A stretch of DNA of 64,000 nucleotides from Siphonodentalium dalli (GCA_032622095.1 CP136063.1:65239897-65303896); one strand, 5' to 3'; counted from the first letter of the stretch, positions 44,390-56,439 are shown. A program made the numbers and translations. Notes: generated by a model from the letters alone, not told the origin.

Positions 44390-45379
44390 AAGCTTGGTGA
44401 GAAAGCTTATGGTACATAAACCCGAGGCATCTGGGAGACTAGTGCTGTATGGTATTTTCGTTAATCATCAACACCAAGATACCATATGCAAACAAACGCT
44501 GCCTTACACCGCCCACATTATTAGGTCAACTTTACTTTGTAAAGTTTGAGCTATTGCCATGGCTTTGTCGTCTGTGTGTACATGTATGCGTGTGTGCGTA
44601 ATTCGTCAACAATACAGGCTACAGGTCGTACCTTTGGTCAGATCATTATGAAATTTCACATAGCTGTTGACATCAACATTTAGACCGGAACGATTCATTT
44701 GGATAAAAAAACATGGCCACCAGCGGCCATCTTGGATTTCAATATTCAATCCATTAGAACGGTCTACAGGTCGTACTGTTCGTCTGATCATCATGAAATT
44801 TGTCATGGATGTTAATATTGACATGTAGATGGGAACGAGTAATTTTGGGGTCATTCGACCAAAAAGCATGGCCGTCGACAGCCATCTTGGATTTTACTCT
44901 TTGCATGACTAAATTATTTGGCACGCCCTACAGGTTGTACCTTTGGTCGGATCATCATGAAATTTGTCATGGATGTTAATATTTACATGTAGATGGGAAA
45001 CGAGTACTTTTGGGGTCATTCGGCCAAAAAACATGGCCGCTGGCAGCTATCTCAGCTGACTATCTTGGATTTTACTCTTTGCGTGACTAAATCCTTTGGC
45101 ACGGGCTACAGGTCGTACCTTTGGTCAGATCATCATAAAATTTGTCATGAATGTTGACAATGACATGTAGATGGGAACGAGTCATTTTGGGGTCATTTGG
45201 CCAAAAAACATGGCCGCCAGCAGCCATCTTGGATTTTACTCTTTGGGTGACTAAATCCTTTAGCACGGGCTACAGATCGTAGCTTTAGTCTGATCATCAT
45301 GAAATTTGTCATGGCTGTTTAAATTGGACTGTAGATGGGAATGATTCATTTTGGGGTCATTCGGACAAAAAAACATGGC

Positions 45380-45705
45380 TGCCCGCGCAGAGAAGGATCC
45401 AGGGATGTTTTGATACCTGTTACAGGTTTGGGCGCCCAAACTATGGAGACCCAAAATGTCCCCAAATTCCAAGTGGATAGTATTTATTCAAGTTGGATTT
45501 TCCATATTTCAAGGAATTTTTCTAAAATTCAAACACATGTAATGCATCATCAACCTGCAGATGATATAGTCTATTATATAGAGCCTTTATTTGCACAATC
45601 AAGTGTCCAGTACTGAATTTGTTAACATCCAAATTTATATGGGGACATACTCAAATACAGAACAGGGGTCCCAAAAAAATCTCTGGATCCATCCCTGTGC
45701 CCGCG
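45380..45705. mobile_element. hAT-type MITE in the tandem array (8-bp TSD)
   Basis: TGCCCGCG at 45380-45387 and 45698-45705 flanks 310 bp whose ends are CAGAGAAGGATCCAGGGAT and CTGGATCCATCCCTG. An 8-bp TSD with CAG ends is diagnostic of hAT. The 93-codon ORF across it is fortuitous. Confidence 0.85.
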
Positions 45706-45941
45706 GCCATCTTTGATTTCAAAATTCAATCCATTAGCACAGGCTACTGTTCGTCTGGTCATCATTAAATTTGTCATGGGTGTTAATATTGACATGTAGA
45801 TGGGAACGAGTAATTTTGGGGTCGTTCAGCCAAAAAACATGGCCGCTGGCAGCCATCTTGGAATTTACTCTTTGCATGACTAAATCCTTTCACACAGGCC
45901 ACAAGTCTAACCTTTGGTCAGATCATCATGAAATTTGTCAT

Positions 45942-47264
45942 GGTTGTTAATAGTCCAAGTCTTCTCGTACTAAAACCGGCTAAGATATTGGGATGGAGGT
46001 GCCGGTCTTTAGTCCGAGTTCCAGGCCCATGCATTCTTATGACACGACTTAAGCGTTTGTGACCCGCTCAAATAAAACCACAATTATATGAAATAAAATA
46101 TCACAATTGCGACAATAAACGGATATTTTCCGCAGAAGACATGCTATTTGATCTGAAACCCACATCAGTTGTGAATTGAAAGCGGTAATTTAATGCGAAA
46201 AGAGACATTTACCGCAATGTTTACAAATTTTTAAAAGTATGCGAACTCTGTTGACCTCGCGAACTGTGTTCGGCATTTTCCGTTGAAAATATTCCGTAGA
46301 TTTTCGACTGACCACGCAAATTACGATGAATTCTCCATTGTAATCGTAATTATGTGTGTCAATAAATAAAAAATAAATAGATTAATTAAACATTGAAGAT
46401 ATAAATGTAATACATTAAATAAATTACGGGGAATTACAACCCTCTCAAAGTTTAAAACAGTGTAAACACAACGACCATTAGAATAAATAATATGGTGCTA
46501 CATTTCCCACATTTGGTGGACTTCAGCGAAATTAAGATATATACTAAGCGAACAGAGCAATATACTGCTCTTGTTAAGCACACAAAAAATCAAACAAAAT
46601 TTGTATAAATTTTTAACCTTAAGTTTGAAAAGTCCCACTAAAACGGAAGAACTATATTTCAAAATGCACATGGATGAAAATCACACGCATGGCAAGTCAG
46701 ACACAAGAGTTCTAATTTGCTCCAATTTTGACAAGTTGCTTGCGAAAATTGTCAACAAAACTACCTTTCTGATCCTCCATTATGTCATTAAGTTTTTAGT
46801 GCGGGAATTGTTCTCAAAGCACATTGGAAACTGGACTTTGCGGCGATCGGGTTTCGCTATTTTGTTCGGAAAACCCCGCGCTATATATAGAAACGGAAAC
46901 TAGAATACTCAGAACAAACACCGGACAATGCCGAAGTTCTTCGGAACCTGAGTTCGGCTTTCAGTTAAGTAAACAAACAGAAAAAACAGCGATGTTGGTG
47001 ACAATCAACCGGAATATTCTATGCGTAATTTAACATGAAAGTTAGATTATTATACACCATTATGACCATAAGATGTCTCTCTTTCCGATGTATATAGCAT
47101 CATGTATTGATTCATTAGGTAAATCGAGTAAAATACGCCACAGATCGTGGGCGTAACTCGTGTGATAGGATTGGTATGCAAGCGGGCTTGGACTAAAAAC
47201 AGCAAATCGCCATCCCAATATCTTAGCTGGTTTTAGTACAAGAAGACTTGGACTAGGTTGTTAA
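45942..47264. mobile_element. 1.3-kb TIR element with 9-bp TSD (Mutator-like)
   Basis: GGTTGTTAA at 45942-45950 and 47256-47264 flanks 1305 bp. The TIRs are about 46 bp: TAGTCCAAGTCTTCT, then ACTAAAACC, then AAGATATTGGGATGG, with a few mismatches. Removing the element and one TSD regenerates the array unit. A 9-bp TSD suggests a Mutator/MULE transposase. The internal 110-codon ORF (46571-46903) has no MULE or SWIM motif I can see, so it is non-autonomous. Confidence 0.88.
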
Positions 47265-47869
47265 ATATGACATGTAGATGGGAACGAGTCATTGTCCAGT
47301 CATTCGACCAAAAAACATGGCCGCCAGCAGCCATCTTGGATTTTACACTTTGAATGACTAAATCCTTTGGCACGTGCTACAGAATGCACCTTTTGTCAGA
47401 TCATTGTGAAATTTGTCATGGATGTTGACATTGACATGTAGATGAGATCGAGTAATTTTTAGGTTATTCGGCCAAAATCATGGCCGCCAGCAGCCATCTT
47501 GGATTTTACTCTTTGCATGACTAAATCCTTTGGCATGGGCTACAGGTCGTACCTTTAATCGGATCATCATGAAATTTGTCATGGCTGTTGACACAGGCAT
47601 GTAGATAACAAGTCATTTTAGGTTCATTTGGTCTTAAAATGTGTCCACTGGCAGCCATCTTGGATTTTACTCTTTGAATGACAAAATCCTTTGGCACACC
47701 ATACAGTCCACTTCCCTCATCCGATCATCTCCAGACTTCATATTAATCTTGATATTGATCTTACTAGATGGAAGCTATCAAATGTTTTTAAATTTTATTG
47801 GAAAACATAGCCACCTGGATTTTACATCTGTAACCATCTTGGATTTAACTTTTTTATATACCGGTATAC

Positions 47870-47892
47870 ATGTACCGGTATACCGGTATGTA
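47870..47892. repeat. ACCGGTAT palindromic microsatellite
   Basis: ACCGGTAT repeated with a short interruption. The surrounding ORF at 47641-47949 is chance. Confidence 0.7.
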
Positions 47893-48063
47893 TCTCTTCA
47901 TGTTGATAATCTAGTATTACTTAGACATTTCAACTTTCCGCACCCCTAATCGCTCCACATTAAATTATTCCCTTTCCAAGTTGAGGTACAGTGTCATTGA
48001 CACTTTCATTATATGAAGTACAGCTATGCTCTAATTAATCGACCCTCCTTAACGAGGTTGACA

Positions 48064-48235
48064 TGCGGTATGACCGCGGTGTAATACCGCCTGACTGCGG
48101 TGTAATACCGCCTGACTGCGGTGTAATACCGCCTGACTGCGGTGTAATACCGCCTGACCGCGGTGTAATAACGCCTGACCGCGGTGTAATAACGCGATCA
48201 GCCGCGGTATTGAAGACGCGGGCAACCGCGTGGTT
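48064..48235 (+). repeat. 21-bp tandem repeat, about 7 units
   Basis: Unit CGCCTGACTGCGGTGTAATAC with drift (GACCGCGG, AACGCC). The CCGCGGT theme echoes the subrepeats of the MITE at 43992. Confidence 0.88.
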
Positions 48236-48931
48236 GCGGTTGAGTTTTTGGTGCCACTACCGCTGTGTAAGTTTAAACCACAGTAAAACCTAGCGTCCGT
48301 ATCGCAACTGAGCATTGTAAATTATCTGACAATAGACTGACATATTGCGCATGGAAAATATTAATCTGAAATTGAAAATAAATCGGTTCTAATTTACCAC
48401 GGTCCCGATTTCCTTAAGCGTGCCAAATAAAGAGCGTCTGTTTATTCGTGATATGGTATATGGATAAGGCGTGCGCGATTAAGAATTAAAATGGCTTTTC
48501 TGTTCGAGCAAGATAATTATGCGATCGCCATGTGCACATTTAACCGACACAAAAATCATTTGGTTCAAGGAATTACGTGGGGACGTCAACAATTGAAGAC
48601 GTCAGTACTCTAAAATAAATTTAGTTTGGCGCGAGGAATGAATGTAAGGTCAGTTTCTTAATTATTGGTGAAATGTTTTGAAAATTTAAGGGTACATTAC
48701 TACATGTATGTTTGGGATCACCTCTAGATGGGAACGATTGAATTTGAACAATTTTCGATGAAATACATGGCCACTAGCAGGTATCTTGTGTTTTACTCTT
48801 TGCATCACTAAATTCTTTGGCACACCCTACAGGCCACAACCCTTCATCGAACTTAATATGGATCCTCGAGGTGACCTCTAGATAGGAATTACCATTTTAG
48901 TTTTCATTGTTGGCATATAAACATCCCTGTG
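48236..48931. other. Array tail and unassigned DNA
   Basis: Only a decayed array unit near 48720-48900 is recognised; no gene. Confidence 0.4.
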
Positions 48932-51900
48932 CAGCCCTGGGAATTAGCCTAGGCAATAGGCAATGCCTAGGTAAAAGCAGAGGCAAAATCGGTTTGCCTA
49001 GGCAATTATATATCCTAGGTAAAACAAGTTCATTGGGTTACTAAAATTGATTTGTGTCTATCTTCTTCTTCTTTCTTCTATTGATCTATCCGCTCTCGTA
49101 GAGCAACCACACTATACAAAAGTGTGTACACAGTTAATTATTAAATGTTAAATAAACACAACCATAAAATCTTCTCTGATGGACCCAAGTATCGCATCCA
49201 CAAATATAAAAGTATGAAAGTCATTCAGTTAAGAGTTTGAAGATTGAACAAAAAGTTATGAATTTAGAAGTTGTATCCTTTGTGTGTGGAGGGTATAACA
49301 TAATCTGTCCGTTAGTGATTGCAGCTTGACATTGTCCTCTTTTCTTACGTCCGCATCTGAGCACTGCACTTGCTTCCATATATCCAGAATTGCTTGCATC
49401 TGTTCATCATCAGTCAAGGTTGTAAATAGTACACCAAATAAAGTATGATATGCAGACATGATGTTTGAAAGTGCTGCATTTCGACACTGCTCCAATTTGT
49501 CACACTTTAGGATAAAGTGTTCCAAACTTTCCGGTTCCTTGCCACACAATTTACATATACCACTGGAGTTGTTGTTGTTCCATCGTTGCCTATTAGCCTC
49601 AAGAGAGTAGGTATTAAATAATAGCCTCAGTTTGATTGACAACCGTCGTACTGCTCTTGGTGGATCTCCGGTCACAAACATTACAGGGTGGATTTGACCA
49701 GCATGGAACAGATCTGTGCATAGAAACTGCAGAGAAGGATATGAAGGGGCTAATTCATTTAACCAACTGGACCAGTACTCAACCACTGCTTTAGAAACTA
49801 CGTCCTTCCAATCATGTTTCGGCCATGGCGATGTTAGAATATCATGTGCACCTCGTAGCCCATATTTTGATAAGGTCTTCCTCAATATATAAACCAGCTG
49901 CAGCTGCAATTGTCCTTCATAGCCAGTTGTCGTTCAGCAAGCTGCTTCTCTACCGCTGACTCACATAGGGTGCAGATGGAGTTGAACAAAGTAAGAATTC
50001 TCATATCAATATACGCTTCAGCAGGTAGAACACCACTAAGCATACCGGTATATACTGCAGGATCTGCACATCTTTCACATAACGACAAGAGATGTTTGAT
50101 GGTCGATTTATGATAGTCTTCCAGCTTCTTCAATGTTGTACCCGAAGGAAGAACGACTTCACACCCATAAAGTAAGGTTGGAATCACATATATCCTGTAA
50201 ATATGCATAGCAGTTTCCGGGTCAATTCCATTCATACCATGCAGCCCTACAGGAAGAAGACTATAACATGTGCGACGGGCCTTTCGTATGTTGTTATCTA
50301 CAGTCTTTGAAGCAGTTTTGTTAATAGATGTTGACCGCACGATACCTAAATGAGTTGTTTCCTCTACGTGGGGCATTTCACTGTTACACAGAAGCCAAGG
50401 TTTACTGACTGTTGATTTCCTTCCTGCACCAGGTCTAACTTCCACTGTAACACTTTTCTTTGGCTGTAAGGTATACTGATGTAGTTCACTGTAGTGTTGT
50501 GCACAGTTTATTAACATTTGCAACTCGCCAGGTGTTTTTGCAACAAGCGCTATATCATCCGCACATGCTGTAGCACACACATTGATGTTTCCTATACTTG
50601 CACCAACACCAGCATTTTGAAAAGAATCCAATAGGTCCTCCACATATAACTTATACATATCACTGCTTAAAATTTCACCTTGACGTACACCTTGTTGTAT
50701 CTGGAAATTTTCAGACACATCGGTTTTCCATTTCACCACCGAATTAGCATTGTCGTTTAGGTTGTTAATCAAGTTCCATACACATGGTGCGATGTCATAG
50801 AAATAAAGTTTTCGCATTAGAATTGGAAGATTCACAACATCGAAAGCTGCTTTTGCATCCAGGAATGCCAAATAAACAGGAACAGCGTTATCTGCACTGT
50901 CTCTCAAAGCCTCTTCCAGTATCAGCGCACTATTCATGGGAGAAGCACCAGGTGTAAAACCCCTCTGCAGCGGAGACTGACTCTCTAACGTATCATTACG
51001 TAAATGTTGCCTTATGATAATTTCCATAACCTTCAGCAGGATCGGGAGAACCGTGATGCCTCTATAATTACTGGATACTCTCTTGTCGCCCTTATTCTTA
51101 TATACAGGGTTTAGTAGACCTCTTTTCAATGAGTCAGGTATATGTCCAGTACTAAATATTTTGTTGATAACATCGGTTGTGTAGACCAGACCTGCTTCTC
51201 CGGAAAAAAGTAGGTGTTCAGCCGTAACACCAAATATGTCAGCAGCCTTTCCTTTGTTGAGTTTTGTAAAGGCACTCTTCACCTCAGATACATTTGTAGT
51301 TAGAGGATCCACAGACTTGAACAGCTCACAGATTAATTTCATATCATCACCACAATCATCTTTGAATTTACATTCATAGTTGGGACAGTCAGTAGGCTCA
51401 GCTAGTGTTTTGAAATGTTGGTGCCAACCATTTATCACATCCTCATCATGAAAAACACTATCACCAACCGTAAGATAAGAAATGAAAGTCACACCTTTAG
51501 ATCGTTGTCTCTTGATTATCTTGTAGAACATTTCTTTGTTCTCAGCTCTTGCATTCATAATTTCAGCTCGTTCTTTATAGCTACGATCACATATTGCTCG
51601 ACGTACTTCTGCCTTGAACATCTTTCTGGTGAGTGTTTTCTCAGCTAATAAAGCATTTCCTTCATCTATTGGTCTACCAGCAGCACACCACATGTAAAAA
51701 GCCTCTCTATTCTTATGAAGTGCAGCAGAAATGTCAGGATTCCAAACTTTCAACTTTGGTTCACTTTTCTTCTTCAAATTACATTTAGTCAGACTTTGTG
51801 CAGCTTCAGACAGAATGGAATTGAAGTTGTCTACTCGGCACTCAGTGGAAACAGGAGCAGCAGCCTGAAGCTCAGCTATTTTCTCAGACACCACAATACT

Positions 51901-52351
51901 ATATTCTGACCTATTGATCTTCTTCCAGTTGAATTTAGCTTTACGATTAACAGCAATAGATGCAACAACCTCATTAGAGTCTGTATTAATCAGAGGGAGT
52001 TCACATGTATCAGAAATAGAACCTCTTTAGCCAAATTGACTTCTTTAAATCACTCTTTACATATATTGTCCTACAATTGTTTCCATGGCACTGGGCCATT
52101 AACTAGCTACCCGGTATAAGGACACTTATTTTGGAGATGATTTGTGGAATTGTACATATATGTTGAGTAATGGCCTGGAAATAATGTTCCTCAAAATAAC
52201 TAAGCATTTCAGGTTATTATTATTGAATCATTGATTTGAGATGTCAATATTGTTGCAAAATTGCCTAGGTAAAATCTGTTTTTGCCTATCCGATTTCTTT
52301 CACCTAGGCAAATATATTGCCTAGGCAAATTTTCCTTAATTCCCAGGGCTG
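48932..52351. mobile_element. TIR element with CCTAGGCAA subrepeats, carrying a LINE
   Basis: Ends CAGCCCTGGGAATTA and TAATTCCCAGGGCTG. Next to each end are clustered GCCTAGGCAA palindromes (48950-49020; 52262-52335). CAG ends suggest hAT, but flanking 8-mers (TCCCTGTG and CCCGTGGT) are not a clear TSD. Nearly all the interior is the LINE below, so the LINE most likely inserted into a small MITE. Confidence 0.65.
49256..52026 (-). pseudogene. LINE reverse transcriptase with C-terminal zinc knuckle, one frameshift
   Basis: The open frame runs without a needed Met from about 52026 to 49882 and includes NYRGITVLPILLKVMEIII, FLDAKAAFDVVNLPIL, QQGVRQGEILSSDMYK and the catalytic CADD (50554-50565). 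A frameshift within about 28 bases (49882-49909) separates it from a 217-codon tail (49909-49256) with a CCHC finger, CKLCGKEPESLEHFILKC. The AP endonuclease is missing: the element is 5' truncated at about 52026, and the frame has a TAA just upstream. With over 670 open RT codons and one frameshift, this is the best-preserved LINE coding sequence here. Clade not determined; it differs from the other two LINEs in the window. Confidence 0.85.
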
Positions 52352-52972
52352 CCCGTGGTTGTGGGGTTCCACTATAATCAAAGTAATTGACTTGAAAAAC
52401 AGGGTGATACCCCGGTGAAGACCATTGTATTGCTGGTAGTATACGGTATCCACAGTGGTATCAAGATGGTCACTGCAGTGGAGTTACGGTACCGTTTGGT
52501 CAGGGACGTGGCCAGAGGGTCTCCATTGTTGGGGGGCGGTGGGTGTCCACTTCGGGAAATTTCAACACTGCACCCCTCCCCCTTGAATCTGACCAAAAAC
52601 ACAATTTTGCATAATTACATTCTTCGCACCTTGCACCCCCCCCCCCCTTGCCCCTCAATGCTCAGGCCTAATAACCTAGATATATTCATAAACCATGGTT
52701 CTATATACCGGTACCCGGTATCTGAACCTGAAAATTCCATAAATACACAGAACGACATGATGTGTAAATGGGTTTGTCGATATGAGAGGGGATGGGTTCA
52801 CATCAGAAGATTGTTTGCAAGATTGTCGGGATAACTTGGTTACTGGGTACAATTTGGTCATGTGAAAGCGAGTCATCACAGCAGAAAACCTGGAACATAA
52901 CACGATTCGTTCTGTGTCCAGTAAATATTTAGTAACACATGTTTCCTATAAGAGATCTGAATACCAACTAAC
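52352..52972. other. No gene recognised
   Basis: It contains a C-run of about 10 (52627) and repeated ACCGGTA-like motifs. The ORF 52415-52834 has no recognisable domain. Confidence 0.35.
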
Positions 52973-53460
52973 TTAAAGGTACTCAATCCGAACAGAGGGT
53001 CCCCATCTCAACAGATTCCAACAACAACAATCCGATCAGATGGTCCTATATTACTATTTCTTTGGCTTTGGGGGTACAAAATATTTGATTCGAGTCGAGG
53101 AACCCATCAAACAAAGCTCAGAGTTATTAAATATTGATTTTTGAAATTTGTTATTTACTCGAGATGAGTACTAATAATTGCCTTAAACTGCCGTAATCTG
53201 CTCTGGATGTGTACTCCAAAATCTATTCAAACAGACAAGGATGGATAACTCTAAAATCAAGTGGTAATAACAGCGCAATTTTGACTGAGTTCTGGGTCAG
53301 ATAATATTCCCGATAATGAAAAATAATAGATTTCTAAAATCGATATCTAACAAATCTGAGCTTTGATGGGTGACTTCCTCGACTCGAATCAAATATTTTT
53401 GACCCCCGAAGCCATTGAAATAGTAATTGAGAGGAGTTTTATCGGATTGAGTACCTTTAA
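52973..53460. mobile_element. MITE family D (TTAA TSD)
   Basis: TTAA at 52973-52976 and 53457-53460 encloses about 480 bp with TIRs AGGTACTCAATCCGA and TCGGATTGAGTACCT. Long inner inverted segments (TTTGATTCGAGTCGAGGAA with TTCCTCGACTCGAATCAAA) make it a hairpin. No transposase. Confidence 0.9.
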
Positions 53461-53589
53461 TGTTACCAGTCAATGTGATTATGTCCCAAACCATGTGAAC
53501 TCAGGATTAGATGCATGGCCAAGTTTGTGCCACACTCAGGAAGATTATAATCCCCACTCTATGCTAAACCAGGTCATACATGTGTATTA

Positions 53590-53945
53590 TACCAGCGCCG
53601 AAGCCGACCCACCCAAACTCCGTTGCGGTAGTTTATGACAAAAAATTTGCTTTAGTATATCTGGGATAAATCGCAACCATCTTTCATCGTAAAGATGTTT
53701 GCAATTTATCGCAAAGTTTTGCGATTTATCAACATGTATTTTTAAATAGATATTTGGAAAGTGACAGGAGGGTTTTCAAAACTTGAACCCAAATTTGTTT
53801 GTGATTTATCATCAGTCAAAGATATCGCAAAGTAATTATCGCAAAGTATGAAAGATGGTTGCGATTTATCCCAGATATACTAAAGCAAATTTTTTGTCAG
53901 AAACTGCCGCAACTGAGTTTGGGTGGGTCGGCTTCGGTGCTGGTA
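53590..53945. mobile_element. 352-bp TIR MITE (TA TSD)
   Basis: TA at 53590-53591 and 53944-53945 flanks TIRs of about 90 bp starting CCAGCGCCGAAGCCGACC and containing TATATCTGGGATAAATCGCA. The core has GCGATTTATC repeats. A TA target suggests Tc1/mariner-type mobilisation, although the ends are not CAGT. Confidence 0.88.
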
Positions 53946-54605
53946 TTCCAGTCCCTATGTTGTTAGCTTGATTTAAAATTTGGGAAAGTCGAAAAATTAT
54001 TAAAACAAAAAAACAGCGGTGTTTGAACAGGATGTCAATACATTAGCTGACAGTGACACTCGAAAATCTTGGCGCAAATGCTGAGCTGCTTTTTTGTCCA
54101 TAGTAGTTAGTACCATGTATAATATTGTTACTTCATTTTCAGGATTTCCAAATTAAACCAATGGAAATTTGGGAGCGCTTTGTTGGGTTTGAGTTTCTGG
54201 GTCAATAACAATGGCTGCACCTCTATGTCGGTTTACCCAAACCAAGCAAACTAAGGGAAAGACAAAAAGGTCGACCACATAGCGTATAATATTAATAGGC
54301 CTAAAATTGGGATTTGTTAACGCTTTATTTGACGATGACCATGCATAATTTCATCTAATTCTATAGTCAACACCTATTAATCTACATAACTACAACTTTT
54401 GAATAATTCGCCGTAATAATTCACAAACTACTAGTGAGATAATCATGTTTTCGGCCTCCGATAAAGCCATATAGTAGATTCACTTTTCCTTCCGACGTCC
54501 AAAACGAAAAATTGCGATCTCCCAATTGTTCCGTTTTAGTGGGTTGTCATTTTTCATTTGCCAGTTTATTTCCGCATCCGATTAGTTTCGATTAAGAATT
54601 CAAGG
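53946..54605. other. Upstream region of the 55-kb ZNF, nothing else seen
   Basis: Unique DNA with no repeat or ORF I can support. It would hold the promoter if the exon at 54606 is real. Confidence 0.35.
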
Positions 54606-54697
54606 ATGGTGTCGAGTCACTGGACGATCACGGTGAAAGATGTTTTAAACTCCGTTAATTTGGCGTCCGGAATGATTTTATCGCTGCATAGTTGTAG
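54606..54697 (+). CDS. Candidate first exon of the 55-kb ZNF locus
   Basis: ATG 54606 opens MVSSHWTITVKDVLNSVNLA and about ten more residues, ending in TGTAG against the strong donor GTGAGT at 54698. A possible acceptor is ATGTCCAG at about 54890, right where homology to the other ZNF copies begins. Joined there, the frame would run into a TAG before the fingers, so a direct fusion is doubtful. Confidence 0.35.
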
Positions 54698-54951
54698 GTG
54701 AGTATGTTATTTATAGGAAACAAGCGACATTATGGCCGTATTTTGCGTTTAGTGCTTTTATTTGAGATATGTTTGTCGGGCCATGAATTTTTAAAAATCA
54801 ATAGATACATAACTTTACTTCGTTATATAAGGATACCGATTTCTAAACTCGATTAAAACCTTATTTTTGGGACTTTATGTCCAGTAACTGTGGACATATG
54901 CCTACAATTAACCACGTAGACACACGGTATACTATTCTAAAATAGCATACA

Positions 54952-55125
54952 ATGTCCGCCCATACCGTTAACAGACACCATCAATGTGATGTATGTCTTC
55001 AGGGATTCGCTAACTCTAGTAATCTGAAAAGACACATGGTCACCGCTCACACAAACGCGCAGCGCTATCCGTGTGATATATGTCTTAAGACATTCAACCT
55101 GTCTCGTAGTCTGAAAAACACATGA
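54952..55125 (+). pseudogene. Fingers 1-2 of the 55-kb ZNF, frameshifted
   Basis: ATG 54952 matches the start of the 38- and 63-kb genes (MSAHTVNRHHQCDVCLQGFA). Finger 2 is full-length here (CDICLKTFNLSRSL). One A is missing from the A6 run before the first His codons (A5 at about 55113), so the frame ends at TGA and fingers 3 onward are in another frame. A homopolymer error in the assembly is an alternative. Confidence 0.8.
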
Positions 55126-56360
55126 GGACCCATACAGGAGAGAGAGTCTATCAGTGTGATGTGTGTCTTAAGAAATTCGCGGAGTTGTCTAATATGAAAT
55201 CACACCTAAGGATCCACACAGGGGAGAAACCTTTTGCATGTGATGTTTGTGGAAAGACCTTCGGTGACCAGAGTTGCAGGAATACTCATAGACGAATACA
55301 CGATAGTGACAGACAACGATGCCATAATTGCACGGAGTGTGACCAATCATTCATACATGCACATACTCTGTCCAGACACATCACGACAGTGTATTCTAGT
55401 ATCAGTCCATACGTTTGTGAAGAATGCGACAAGTCCTTCAAATACGTTGGCCATCTGACTCGACACAAAAGGACACATACGGGAAATTTCCCGTTTAAAT
55501 GTGATATTTGCCAAAAGGGATTCAATGCTCGGCGTGAATTGACAACACACGTGATGATACACACAGGAGAGACGCCGCTTAAGTGTGATATTTGTGAGAA
55601 AGGGTTCAGATCACAGAGCGTTCTAACATGTCACATGGGGACCCATTCATGGATTCGACCCTATCAGTGCACAGAGTGTGACAAGTCTTTTGCTCAGTCT
55701 GGCGGACTGTTGAGGCACATGAGGATTCACACGGGAGATCGCCCATTTAAATGTGATATTTGTGACAAAGGATTCACCCAAAGTGGTGCTCTAAAATCAC
55801 ACGTGAGAACCCATACAGGAGAGACGCAGTTCACGTGTGATATTTGTTGCAAAGGATTCGCTCAACAGAGTCAGCTGACTGGACACTTAAGAACACACAG
55901 TGGAGTCAAACCATATAAATATCAGCAATGTAGTAAATCATGTGCAACCTCCAGCGCCCTGACTGACCACAACCGGAGGTTTCACACGGGCGAGAAACCT
56001 CATAAATGCTCTGAATGTGACAAGAGATTTGTTTCTTCGAGTGATCGAACTGACCACACCAGGAGAAATCACACCGGAGAGAAACCTTATAACTGCAACG
56101 TGTGTGACAAGCGATTTGTCTCTTCATCCCATTTAAGTGAACATACCCGGAGGTTCCACACGGGCGAGAGACCTTATAAATGCTCTGAATGTGACAAGAG
56201 ATTCGTTTCTTCGAATGAGCTAACTGGCCACACCAGGAGAAATCACACCGGGGAGAAACCTTATAACTGCAACGTGTGTGACAAGCGATTTGTTTCTTCG
56301 GGTGCGCTAACTGGCCACACCCGGAGAGTTCACACGGGCGAGAGACCACATCGGAGATAA
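55122..56360 (+). CDS. C2H2 zinc-finger protein, longest copy of the family (55-kb copy)
   Basis: Putative nuclear DNA-binding protein; 412 codons from ATG 55122, with fingers 3-16 of the family. Fingers 3-11 match the 38-kb copy. Finger 12 has the same lost Cys (KYQQC). Fingers 13-16 are a duplicated pair: [11 protein letters not shown] alternating with [11 protein letters not shown], each with TGEKPY- or TGERPY-type linkers and RRNH or RRFH ends. It ends TGERPHRR. It could be expressed from its own ATG despite the upstream frameshift, giving a protein without fingers 1-2. No effector domain. Confidence 0.8.
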   Translation: MRTHTGERVYQCDVCLKKFAELSNMKSHLRIHTGEKPFACDVCGKTFGDQSCRNTHRRIHDSDRQRCHNCTECDQSFIHAHTLSRHITTVYSSISPYVCEECDKSFKYVGHLTRHKRTHTGNFPFKCDICQKGFNARRELTTHVMIHTGETPLKCDICEKGFRSQSVLTCHMGTHSWIRPYQCTECDKSFAQSGGLLRHMRIHTGDRPFKCDICDKGFTQSGALKSHVRTHTGETQFTCDICCKGFAQQSQLTGHLRTHSGVKPYKYQQCSKSCATSSALTDHNRRFHTGEKPHKCSECDKRFVSSSDRTDHTRRNHTGEKPYNCNVCDKRFVSSSHLSEHTRRFHTGERPYKCSECDKRFVSSNELTGHTRRNHTGEKPYNCNVCDKRFVSSGALTGHTRRVHTGERPHRR

Positions 56361-56439
56361 ACCTTACAGTTGCAACAAGCGATTTTTTTCTGTTCGTCGT
56401 CTTTAAAAGAACACACGAAAAGACACCATACTGCATATA

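Larger units (their letters stand above)
44600..48900 (+). repeat. Tandem repeat array, about 165-bp unit, about 11 units, invaded
   Basis: Units contain CAGGTCGTACCTTTGGTCAG, ATCATCATGAAATTTGTCAT, GACATGTAGATGGGAACGAG and ATGGCCGCCAGCAGCCATCT. Unit starts are near 44624, 44767, 44931, 45108, 45273, 45747, 45902, 47381, 47546, 47704 and, decayed, 48832. Interruptions are the hAT MITE (45388), the MULE-like element (45951) and a 21-bp repeat (48064). It is not coding. Confidence 0.85.

Noticed and set aside
46571-46903. Transposase in the 9-bp-TSD element
   Set aside because: No DDE, zinc-finger or SWIM pattern, and too short; left as an unknown ORF.
48932-52351. Clear 8-bp hAT TSD for the CCTAGG element
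   Set aside because: Flanking 8-mers TCCCTGTG and CCCGTGGT look alike by eye but do not align without gaps, so no TSD is claimed.
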